Shown: positions 43,502 to 53,100 of the stretch, in pieces
Numbering within the stretch: the stretch's first letter is position 1
Layout of the letters: each line of letters begins with the position of its first letter
Source of the DNA: Perkinsus olseni
Taxonomy: Eukaryota > Perkinsozoa > Perkinsida
Reading direction: 5' to 3'
Assembly: GCA_013115125.1 (NCBI GenBank)
Contig: JABANN010000171.1
Location: 1-57,814, forward strand
Length of the DNA stretch: 57,814 bases
Notes under the pieces: generated by a model
Told to the model about the DNA's origin: nothing
Databases searched by the model: none
The model's input: the letters and a program-made list of their open reading frames with translations, nothing else
Program-made: the position numbers and the translations under genes

Positions 43502-44845
43502 ATGTACTACTCAATGAGCAGACACTACCAAGCCAAGGCGGACACGACTCCCCTTCCCATTCGCCTCACCAGCCGGACTGGAGGATACCACGGAGAGGTA
43601 GGCTCGTCTCCTTCATACCGTTTTAGCGTGTTCCCTTGTCTCTTGGTGGCGGGCCAAGGCCCGAGTACTTCAAGACACGCGAATGTATGCTGCTTCCACG
43701 CGGATCCTCTCGTTGTGTTCAATGGAATCGCCGCTACCTCTTAGTCTCTATTTCTATCCATGCCCATATTCGGCCGTCCCTCGAGAAGGTCTCAAACTCC
43801 GAGAAGGCTCGTCGTCGGTGATGGCAGAACTGGTGCCTCGAGGCAGCAGCAGCAGCAAGGAATGCTAGAGCCGTTCCCTGCGAAGGTTTACCACCCGCCA
43901 TCGGAGGTAATCTAGGACGGCTCAGCTGTTTCGCAGCGTGTGTTTTCTGTAGTCGGAGGAGGAGCGTGAGGGAAGGCAGCCGTCCTCCTCGGCGGAATCC
44001 ATCTCCCCAATATCCGACAAGACAGATGGCGTCTATCGCAGAAGAACTACTGTTGACAACGCCATCCATATGAGCGTCCCGCTGCACTACAACAGTATGC
44101 CTTGGACGCCGGAAAGGCCGCCTAATGCCGACGTCAAGCCCTTCCCGCAGTCAAAGGACCACTGGCGGACCCCTGGTAGCTCTGAGTGGATTCACTTCCG
44201 TCCCTCCCTGGGGTGCTGTGTTCAGCCACTACCGCTTCGAGCCCTAGTGGCGTGGCTCTGATCTCTAGTGCTAGTATGGCCTATGAGACCCGTATGGAGG
44301 TGATACCAGGCTGCTGCAAGGCTGTGGTGGGGAGGTTGAGGTGCAGGTCATGGACCCCCGACAATCTCGGCTCTCTCCCTTGGGCGTCATAAGACCACCG
44401 TTTCCAGCCCTGCAGCGAGAGAGCTTCCGTCGTTTGCCGACGGGGGAGTCCTCCTATAGCCCTCTGGGCTACGACACTCAGGACGAGTCACAGGACTATA
44501 GCCCAGCCAATGTGGACCCCCAGTGGATTCCCTTGGGGGCCGCCGTCGCCAGCGGCCATCTCCCACCTCCAGACGATGTAGTGGAGAGCAGGTAGGCCAG
44601 CATCCTGCAGCAGACGCTGCTCTGTGGGATACCAGCACAGTTACCGAAGACCCGTTTCCGTCATGGACCGGGCCTGTCAGACGGAAGAGGTGGAAGCACA
44701 ACATCTCTGCTGCCGTCGACTCACTCGCGACAGCTGGGTCCAGACGACGCCCGTGGAGCCCACGGTGCCAGCGCCTTCAGTCAGGGGACCACTGTCGCCG
44801 GCAGCCAGCCCTATAGAACCTCGTCAGGGTCGGGTGATCAGGTAG
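43502..44845 (+). CDS. Hypothetical disordered protein, multi-exon
   Basis: Starting just after the DnaJ-FN3 stop, an exon from the ATG at 43502 or 43514 (MSRHYQAKADTTPLPIRLTS) ends at a good GT donor after GGYHGE. A later exon (about 43965-44180) reads REGRQPSSSAESISPISDK, RRRTTVDNAIHMSVPLHYNS and MPWTPERPPNADVKPFPQSK. The next (about 44346-44592, after a clear AG) reads VMDPRQSRLSPLGVIRPPF and SYSPLGYDTQDESQDYSPAN with DPQWIPLGAAVASG. Further coding-like frames reach 44845. The protein is low complexity (Pro/Ser/Arg) with no recognised domain. Composition and intron placement make a real gene likely, but the exon chain and the stop are uncertain. Confidence 0.45.
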
Positions 44846-45639
44846 AACTCCTGCCGTCCTCGCCTTGCCATTGTCGGTCAGGATAACCAACACGTTCCGT
44901 CGAGGTGACACTAGGATTTACAGGAGCACTCCCTTGCCCCCGTCGATGCCTAGGGCCGACCCTGGGAGGTAGACCCAGCGAAGTTGTTGCAGTGGGCATT
45001 CGATCCCTGCTGTGCCGTATCAGAACGAGAGTCGTCCGCCTATCATCTCCTCCAACACGGATGGTGAATCCTCCTCCGCCTTTGGTGCCTCCCAGAACGC
45101 CACTCGGTCATGCTGCCAACACCTTCTGGTCCTCCACACCTTTGTCGACACCCCTGCCGAGGGGTAGGGGGTCCTCTGTCCGCCTGCCAGCAGGCCCTCC
45201 TCTCGGGCACTCCCACCTGATGCTCTCGCAGCATGTCTACCGCCCTACCTGACTAACACTCTCCTCCCAGTATAAAGTTTGAAGTTGGCGATAGTCCCGT
45301 CTTGAAAGCGGGTCTAGTTCCTTGGCTCTATGGGTATCATCCGGAAGCACCTCCCATGACACTGCATGCATCAGTATTCCTCCCGCTTTGTGCTGCTACC
45401 GCATTATGAAGTTCCATTTCTTTGTAGCTTGGCAAGGGATTGTTGGGTTGGCACTTCCCGATGGACGGGCCCCGCCATTCACCCCTTCAGTCCTCTCGTC
45501 ATCAGTCATTCTGGGAACCATCATTCTGGTTCTGGATAAGGATCCATGGGCCTCGTAGTGTATTGGGGTCGCAGTTTGTTCTCGCTACTCCCTTATGGGT
45601 TTGTTGTTTCTCAGTGTTGAAGCGGCGCTTGCTGCTGCT
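44846..45639. other. Upstream region of SAP-DnaJ-FN3 gene
   Basis: No firm gene is seen. It contains the first copy of a duplicated segment (45185-45373). A pyrimidine-rich stretch precedes the coding region. The downstream frame is already open at an in-frame ATG at 45595. Confidence 0.4.
45185..45373. repeat. Duplicated upstream segment, copy 1
   Basis: It is related over about 190 nt to 48185-48373, with shared blocks such as ccagcagg, actcccacctgatgctctcg, cacctgactaac-like, ggcgatagtccc and catgcatca. It lies a few hundred bases before the SAP-DnaJ-FN3 gene. Confidence 0.75.
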
Positions 45640-47373
45640 ATGTCCAGTCATGCTCGCCGTAGTTCGGGGAGGCAGACACCGGTCCCGATGGACATCAGCC
45701 CCCCTCCTACCCGACGAAAGAGCGCACGCCTCTCTCCCTTACACCATAACACCTCCACCACTCTGCTGCAGATTCCTCGCCTCAAAGGCCTCAGCCGCTG
45801 CCATAGCCAACCCGTTATCCCTAGTGTAGGGCGACTAGTGCTGAAGCCGGCGAAGAGGAGGAGGGATTCGGTGGAAGATCGACAACAACAGCAGGAGCCA
45901 GGGTCAGCATCCGGGCCCCGGCCCAGGAAGCTCAGGAGGTCGGTTGTCTTGAAGACTCGCCGCAATCCAGTTAAAGTGGCTGCTAGTACCTCTGGGAAGA
46001 AGCGCGGCCGCAAGTCGATGGGAGCTCAGGACACGAGGACCCCGGTGGGCTCGCCGGCGGTAAGACGAAGACTGCTGCCTTCCACTAGTGGCAAGAGATC
46101 ACGTCGAGGCAGCCTGGCGCCGCAGCCAACTCCTGAGGTGTCTCCAAAGGCCAGGCGGCGGGTCCCGCCCACCTCTTCAGGGCGGAAGAGGTCTTTGAAG
46201 GGGAGCGACCTGCCCAAACCTTCTCCGTCTGCCTCGCCACCGTCAAGGAGGAGGCTCGTCCCTCCTACTGCTGGTAAAAGGTCGCTGAAAGGGAGCGGCT
46301 CTCAACAACGACTTTCGTCGCCTAGGAAGAGGCGCAAGTCCGGTCCGGGGCCTGAGAGGAAGCCCTCCCCACCCCCTGCTGGCAGCGGTGCTCGAGGATC
46401 CACGGGCGGCAGTATAGCTAGGATGACCATCAAGATGCTGAAGGAGGAGCTGACTAAGGAGGGGATTGACTTCTCTCGATGTGTCGAGAAGTCGGAGTTG
46501 GTTGAGAAGTTGAAGCAAGCTCGGCAGGCCGGCGCTTCTCGACGGAAACAGGCCTCTGCTCGAGGCTCCCCAGCTGCCCCTAAGGCTCAGGAGCTCCGTC
46601 CCCCTCGTCGGTCGCTGAGGCTCAGTCAGGCGGCGGCGGCGCTGTCACAACCGAAAGCGGTGTTGAAGTCACCGTTGATGGTGGAGTTGGAGAGGATAGA
46701 GAGGTTGCCTAGGTCTGCTACTCCCATGCAAGTACTCGGCCTACCAAGACTACCGAGTAATGTTGGGGAGGTGAAGAAGAAGCTCCGAGCACTTAGTAAA
46801 GTAGTGCACCCCGATAAGACCGCCAACGAGAAGCATCTGAGGGGTAGGGCTGGGGCTGCCTTCCAACGGATAAACTCTGCGGCACAGGAGGCAATTAAGC
46901 TCCTTGAGGAGGCCACCACAGCCCCACCGGGAAGAGTTCGAGAGTTGACTTATCGAATGGAAGGGGAGGTATTGGTAGTCCAATGGCGGCCACCGACTGA
47001 TGTCAATAAGAGGACGGTGAGCTCTTATCGAGTGGTTGCCTCTGCCCCCGGTACCACTCCAATCGAGCAAGGTATTGTTAATGCCCAGGGATCTACTACT
47101 GATGATGGCTGGGTGGAGTGTGCTATATCCTCTCAAGGGCGGAGGGGTAATGATACCTTATTCTTAAGACAACAGTTTCAAGTAACGGTTAATGCAACCA
47201 ATCCCAGTGGTCAAGGACCCACTGCCCTACTGCATGTATCCCTCAATCGAGGGCCGCCCTCCAGAATCCCCCCTCCTCCCCTAGAGGGACTGAGACGGGG
47301 CAACACTGGCAGTACCGCCACGGCGAGGACCCATGGCCTTGGAGGACTCCGACGCCATAATACTGTATTCTGA
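45640..47373 (+). CDS. SAP-like, DnaJ-FN3 protein, long form (577 aa)
   Basis: A single-exon frame from the ATG at 45640 (MSSHARRSSGRQTPVPMD; an in-frame ATG at 45595 would add 15 residues) to TGA at 47371-47373. The first ~260 residues are strongly basic, with repeated P-x-x-RRRL-x-P-x-x-GKRSLKGS-type units that look like DNA- or RNA-binding, nuclear sequence. At about residues 265-305 a SAP-like helix pair appears (MTIKMLKEELTKEGIDFSRC, then VEKSELVEKLKQAR). A second basic stretch follows. The J-like segment (HPDK) and FN3-like domain then match the short-form neighbour nearly residue for residue. The tail is Gly/Arg-rich (LRRGNTGS, LGGLRRHN). SAP plus basic repeats suggests chromatin attachment; HPD suggests recruitment of Hsp70 there. 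This role is inference. I do not know a named family with this domain order. Confidence 0.85.
   Translation: MSSHARRSSGRQTPVPMDISPPPTRRKSARLSPLHHNTSTTLLQIPRLKGLSRCHSQPVIPSVGRLVLKPAKRRRDSVEDRQQQQEPGSASGPRPRKLRRSVVLKTRRNPVKVAASTSGKKRGRKSMGAQDTRTPVGSPAVRRRLLPSTSGKRSRRGSLAPQPTPEVSPKARRRVPPTSSGRKRSLKGSDLPKPSPSASPPSRRRLVPPTAGKRSLKGSGSQQRLSSPRKRRKSGPGPERKPSPPPAGSGARGSTGGSIARMTIKMLKEELTKEGIDFSRCVEKSELVEKLKQARQAGASRRKQASARGSPAAPKAQELRPPRRSLRLSQAAAALSQPKAVLKSPLMVELERIERLPRSATPMQVLGLPRLPSNVGEVKKKLRALSKVVHPDKTANEKHLRGRAGAAFQRINSAAQEAIKLLEEATTAPPGRVRELTYRMEGEVLVVQWRPPTDVNKRTVSSYRVVASAPGTTPIEQGIVNAQGSTTDDGWVECAISSQGRRGNDTLFLRQQFQVTVNATNPSGQGPTALLHVSLNRGPPSRIPPPPLEGLRRGNTGSTATARTHGLGGLRRHNTVF
46666..47247 (+). 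repeat. DnaJ-FN3 module, copy 2 of a near-identical pair
   Basis: Partner of 42897-43478, same orientation, offset 3769 nt. It encodes the same 194 residues with about seven substitutions. Confidence 0.9.
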
Positions 47374-47512
47374 GGCCACGTTAATCTGCAGCTACAATAG
47401 TTAACCTACCTCTGACAATGTAACACTATCATTGACGTTTGCACCAACACTCTGCGGCCCTTGCGCTCGAGTCAATCACGGGAGTGGTCAGTTTAGTATT
47501 CCTCGCGTTGTG

Positions 47513-47926
47513 ATGGATATGTTCCCTGCGATCGTCCAGCTCCGCACTATCGCCTGGCTGCCCTGGGCTTTGGCTGGTGCCATGACCTTCATCGCCGTCA
47601 CGGGTTTCCTCTTCGCCACTTCCAGTGTGGGGAAGGAGAGTCCCCAGCCGCTCGCTGTGAGGCGTAGTGCTCGCTTGAGAGAGCGCAAGGTGGGAAGAGA
47701 ACCTGTCTTCATCGCTCGTCGACCTATTATGCTGTGTTTCCCTCAGGAACTCAGCGGTGACCACGCCGTCCCCGAGGAGAACTCAACCGGCACCAGTACT
47801 ACCCTGTCGTACTCCCACACCTCCTTCGTGCGTCCCTGCTCAGGTAGCAAGAGGACTGCGGCCTATCACGTCGTCATGACCATCCTTCTATCGATATTCA
47901 TGGCGGTGAGAGAGAGCCGCCTCTAA
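47513..47926 (+). CDS. Small membrane protein, hypothetical (137 aa)
   Basis: A single-exon frame from the ATG at 47513 (MDMFPAIVQLRTIAW) to TAA at 47924-47926. One strong membrane segment spans about residues 14-38 (LPWALAGAMTFIAVTGFLFA), followed by a basic stretch (RRSARLRERKVGR) and a polar region. A weaker second hydrophobic stretch lies near the C-terminus (VVMTILLSIFMAV). With the basic patch after the first span, the orientation is probably N-out/C-in or a hairpin. No family is recognised. The SARL-basic motif is also seen at the start of the neighbouring long DnaJ-FN3 protein, which may be coincidence. Confidence 0.5.
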   Translation: MDMFPAIVQLRTIAWLPWALAGAMTFIAVTGFLFATSSVGKESPQPLAVRRSARLRERKVGREPVFIARRPIMLCFPQELSGDHAVPEENSTGTSTTLSYSHTSFVRPCSGSKRTAAYHVVMTILLSIFMAVRESRL

Positions 47927-48401
47927 TGCATTTGCAGTTGCCAGCTCGTGCTCCCCTTCAGCTGTCCACCCTTCTTGTTCTGGTGACCTCTCCTGAGCTG
48001 ACGGCCGTCCTCAAGCCCCACGTGCAGCTCATCGCGGCCAAGCTTGCTCCACTCTCCCCCTTCGAGACAGCCGCGGAACTGTGAAGAATTAGCGCATGCC
48101 TTGATAGACTTGTCCTCATGGGTTTTTCGTTGGCGAGGGTTGCTGGAATAGCTCCACGTCGAGCAAAGGTGGTCCGATGTCCTATGCCAGCAGGGCCTCC
48201 TCTCGGACACTCCCACCTGATGCTCTCGTAGCACGCGTAGTGCCCCACCTGACTAACGCCCTCCTCTCGGGAAAAATATCGAAGTCGGCGATAGTCCCCT
48301 TTTTGAAAGCTGGGTGAGCTCCCTCGCTCTGACTTCCAACCGGAATCACCACCCACGACAATGCATGCATCACTGCTTTCTGTCGTTTTCCCCCTCTTCT
48401 C
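47927..48401. other. Intergenic with duplicated segment
   Basis: No gene is recognised. It contains the second copy of the upstream repeat (48185-48373), ending about 30 bases before the next start codon. Confidence 0.4.
48185..48373. repeat. Duplicated upstream segment, copy 2
   Basis: Partner of 45185-45373, same orientation. It lies directly upstream of the ATG at 48402, so both copies occupy 5'-flank positions of otherwise unrelated genes. Confidence 0.75.
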
Positions 48402-49924
48402 ATGGACTTGTTCTCGTTCGCCGTGTCCGGGTTCAAGGCAGTCCAGACCGTCCACTCCTGCTACACCAAGGCTAAGGAGCTGCACACCTTGGCCACTAAG
48501 GATATTGCCGTCAATGTGGACAAGCTGGCTGCTGCTCTGCAGTGCTTACAGGCTCCCCTACGCCTAGCACAGGTCGGTCAGTGTTAGTGTCCTTCTCCCT
48601 ACTCGTCCCTGTAGTTGCTACATACCAGGATGCCAACAAGCGAGGTTGTCAGTGCAGCGGTCGGGTTGGCTCGCCAGGCTCTGCATGAAGCTGAGGAGCT
48701 CATCGACACTCTAGTGGTAAGCCTGTCTTCAACCCTGACGTTCTGGATTCTCTTTTCTTGACCGCCGTGTCGCTACTTGGTTTGCCTGACCCCCTAGGAT
48801 TCCTCGTCCCCTCAGTCGCTCGAGTGCAACGATGGTGACACTAATGATGCGTCCCCCAAGGAAGAGGTTGGTGTTGGCGTAATCGGGGCGGAGGAGCAGG
48901 CACGGCGGCTGAGGGATGTCATATCGGATGTAAGCAGCGACCGAAGACGCGGCCTAGAGACTCGGCTTCGTAGGTATCCTTGGCAGCACAGATGCTCACG
49001 CTCAGCCTCACTGCAGTCCGGAGTGCATTACCGACCTCAGATGGGATGGAGACCATCATAGGCCGCTGGGACTTCGACCAGCTCGCGTGGGCTCAAGGAG
49101 GCCGGTGCCGGTCCTTAACACAGGGGTGTGCCAGGTTCTCAGAGGCCCTCACTGTGATGAGGCAGTTGGACATGGGGCGAGTGTCAAGTCGTGGGGTACT
49201 TCTGGCTACTGGTCAGCTTTGGAAGTGGCGTCCTGGTGCATCAACAGCTACCAAGTCAGTCGCCGAGATGCCGCATCTTCATTATGGAAATGCTCACTTA
49301 GACACAAGCTCCTCCTAGAGCCGCAGTTCTTCTGCTCTGCCCGCCTAGCATTGGCCGACAAGGACGACACGCTGGTTTCTCTCGTCCTCACGCCAGTGGA
49401 AGGTTCTACTGAACCGGCTGACGGGGCAGATACGGTCCAAGTGGTAAGTAAACAACAACAAGGGAAAATCTCATAGTTGTCCTGAGTAGGTGGTCACCGA
49501 GGACGGCCTTCACGACTTCCGTATACGTCTTCCTGATGTTTCCTCCGGAGCCCTGTCACTGCTCGCCACGGCCGACAACACCACTGACGATGTTCTCGAG
49601 CGATCGTTGTGCTTTATGTGGACGGACGAGGAGAGTAGACCGGCCACTGCCTTCCCACTTCTGGGAGCGTTCGTTGCAGATACATGTCGGTACGCCTTGG
49701 AGTTCGAGTGTTGCGGCTCGGCCAAGATGACAGCGGAAGTGTTCGAGATGGTCCTCTATTTGTCGATGGCCCGCAACTCCATGGAGCATCCTGATCTGGG
49801 CATAGACCAGTGGGAGGAGGAGGAGGAGCTTCGCACCTTCGTTGTGGATCGGTTGAAAGTTGTAGCCCCGCCGGGCCGTAATCGGCGAGGCAGCTTGCTG
49901 CCAGCAGTGACTCCCGCTAAGTAG
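48402..49924 (+). CDS. Hypothetical helical/globular protein, about 6 exons
   Basis: The ATG at 48402 opens an amphipathic helical exon (MDLFSFAVSGFKAVQTVHS, KAKELHTLATKDIAVNVDKL). Short exons follow: ARQALHEAEELIDTLV (about 48640-48718), then SSSPQSLECNDGDTNDAS and EEQARRLRDVISD (about 48800-48930). After another intron come QMLTLSLTAVRSALPTSDGM and ETIIGRWDFDQLAW. The final exon (about 49490-49924) reads VVTEDGLHDFRIRLPDVSSG, SLCFMWTDEESRPATAFPLL, ADTCRYALEFECCGSAKM and EVFEMVLYLSMARNS, ending with TAG at 49922-49924 after a basic tail. The last exon resembles a compact beta-rich domain, but I cannot name it. Introns are about 50-75 nt. Coding status is well supported by consistent frames and splice sites. 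Confidence 0.6.
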
Positions 49925-50103
49925 AGTTTCTCATCGTGTGGTATGACCGTGGCTAGTGTATCGTAAATCCAGAGGGTGTGAGTAGCTGCGGGCGACACCT
50001 ACTGAAGGCCAGCCCTTAGAACTCTCTGAGCATCGAACATCGCCTTAGTAAAGTTACGAATGGTGCGGTATTCAGATTTTCGAGAAGAGTACTTCTCTTT
50101 GAT

Positions 50104-53100
50104 ATGACATCCTCTATGGATTCGCTGAGCATCAACCTCCTAGTGGGAGGGGCAGCTGCTCCCGTCTTCGTCCACGAGGCTGTACTGGCCTACCGTGTCG
50201 GCAACGTTGTCTGTGTGTGGGATACTGAGACCGAAGAATGCTCGTACTGTCGCATGCCACTGGACCAGGACGGCCCCCAGCAGCTCATCGCCTCTCACTC
50301 TGGACGGCTCATCCTAGCGAGCAAAGCTCTAGACGGTGGCGCAAAGGTGAGGAAGTGCACTGCCGGAAACCACGGAGCGAGGTGGTCACTATAGGTCATG
50401 ATCTATCCTATCGGACCCGAAAGTCTCGAGGCTGCGACTGAAATTACAGTAGCCGTTGATAAGGGCTGCACTGGCCTCACCGCCGTAGCATTGTCTTCAT
50501 GTGCGCCGAGGCTGTTCGCCCTCGCCGGCACGCCTGGGCAGCAGCATTTGGCGGTTTACAGCACAGAGACTCGCGAGGTGATTCTCTTGTACTGGTTTGC
50601 TAGGGGTGAACTCACTATGACAGGCTCTCCCTGGACTAGAGTGGGTCCAGCTACCCTCCGGATGCCCTTCTCAAAGATTCACTCGAATTCTACCGTACCC
50701 GAAGTGAGGGTGAATTGATGCCGACTGTGCAGTGAGCTGTTCTGGTCAGACACAAGGACCTCCAGGCTGTTATCGGAGATCAGGAAGTTGTGGTGGCTTC
50801 CTTGGAAAAAACGTACTGTTCCTTATCTCGTGGCAGAAGCGGCATCATCCTTGACATCATCAACAGGTACGAGACTTTTATGGTCACCAAGTACGCGAGT
50901 GACATCATCACCGACTTGTTGAACACGCATCACACCAAAGGTCCATGGGCTCTGTCAGCAGTTGCTTGGTGCCCTACAGTAAGTACAGGTCAGCTATCTC
51001 CCTCGGGGGCGACCGCGCTGCTCAGGGGCATTTGCTGGTGGCCACATCGACCGGCCTGCTGCTTTGTCTCTCAATAGAACAGCGCAAAGATCCGCTGACT
51101 GAGGAGGAGTCTCGTCGACGGGCTGGGAGTGACTACGAGCTGCTATCGGTGCACTGCGCTATTGGCATGGAGGCTCTAGGGCCGATACGGCACATGTTCT
51201 TCTGTGGGGACAAGACGCTGATCACTGTGCACACCAGCAACCAAATCAACTTCTGGGCATTTCATAAGGACCGCATACCCGAACCGCTGCATCCCGATCA
51301 ACTTGATGCGCAATTGCAGAGCAACGGGGCGACCCAGCGGGCCCTGGTACTGGTGAGAACGTCTTGTCTGTCTGAAGACACGGGGCACGAGGGTGCGCTG
51401 AAATGGGTAGTCACATCGCCAGAAGGCCAAACGCTTTGGGTTTGCACCGATGGCGGTCGCCTTTGGTCGGCTAATATGGCGGTACAGTGCCGTACAATAG
51501 CGGAGGAAGTTGACCGGGCCCAGGGGGATGACGACGCAGTTCACGAAGTTGAGAAGGTCAGTGTAGGATTGCTGGCCATCCTCAAGCCCGTGCTGTTCAG
51601 GTCCCTATCTCCGGTTTGGCCTATCATGGGTCCACCCATTGTGGCGCCTTGGACTGCGTCACCGACATCAAGATCCTCCCCGGCCGGGAAGAGCACCCCA
51701 CCCTCTATCTTGTTGCGATGTCCAGTGGAGCTCTCAGTGTCTTCGGAGCGGAGACAGACAGCCTCCCGCAGATGATGTACCTTCAAGCCAGTCATGCGCC
51801 CATCAATTGCCTCGCGGTATCGCCCAGCAGCCGCCTAGTAGTTGTAGGAAGCGAAAATGGTGTCGTCCAGACGATCGACCTGCGCGATAGTGCCATGAAA
51901 GTCTTGGACGTCTCCCGAGGCCTCGAGAGTTCTGCGATAAAACTCGGTGATGGCCCAGTGGTCGATATCAGCGTCACGAAGATTGCCGGTGGCCGGGAGG
52001 TTTGTTATGCGCATATGATGGGCGGGGATGTATTCCTCCTCACCCTCCGCGAGAAGGCCGGCCTTCTTAGTGTCGTCTCCCACGTAAGCCAGGTAGCCGC
52101 CTACGTGGACGCTGTTGTTGACCGGGAGGTGTGTGCGGTATGCTGGTGTGGCTCTCGACTAGCAGTCGCGATAACTGACGGCCGCGACTCGGCTGTTGTA
52201 ACGGTGTCCTTCGACCTTGATCAGATGGTTGGGGGCCTCCTCGACTCGAGTAAGGTTGGAGTTGCAACGCAGGAGCTCCCCAGCAGCTCCAAGGTCACAG
52301 CGATGATGTCCTGTGGGGAGGGTCTGATCCTCGCCACCATCGCCGGGGAAGTAGCACTGTACTCCCTACCCTCTGACCTGCCCAGCAATGCCACTGAGTT
52401 GCCACTGGTAAAGGTACTCCACCAGGGTAATCGTCCGATCTGCAGGCTCTCAATGGATGGTGATGAGATCGCTGCAGCAGCATCAGACGGCACACTGTAC
52501 GTCCTTTCCCTCCGCAATAGCCACCCGTCGACGGTCGAGCATCTTCATACGACTCACGGTTGTGTCACAGCCGTCGCTGTTTCTGATGGGACCGTGGTCT
52601 CGGGCAGAGGGAACGGCGGTATGTTTATTTGGCAAGTACCGCAGCCCGGCACTGTGGTGGCGCCCTCCGCTGAGTTCACGAGGTTGCCCGAACGCCTGGA
52701 GCAGACACCCCCGGACAACGTACAGGAAGAAGTTGTCAACGACGATGAGTTGGTGGTGTGGAGCTTAAAGGAGCATAAGAGAAAAATGGCAGATGCCGCA
52801 GCAGTGCGGAGGAGCTTGGACGGTCGAGAAGCTCAGAGGATCCAGCTGGTTCAAACTGTGCAGAGGGAGGTGGAACAGCTACGCGCGAGGCTGATGTCGA
52901 TCATCGAGAGCAACCAGTCCGGGCCGGAGGAGGAGATGCTTCAGAGGGACGAGTTCTGCATAGACTTGGAAGCACGCCAAGAGGTCGCTGAGGAGTGCGA
53001 GCGCAGGTCACGTGAACTCAGAGAAAAACTGAAGGTGGGCAGTTCGGCTCTTCAGACGTGGTCACAGAACACTGATTTGGCTCATTGGCTGTTCCGTAGG

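Noticed and set aside
44997-48240. Related minus-strand ORF starts (MLREHQVGV) at 45234 and 48234
   Set aside because: They arise only because both lie in the duplicated 190-nt segment. The frames diverge immediately and end without recognisable sequence.
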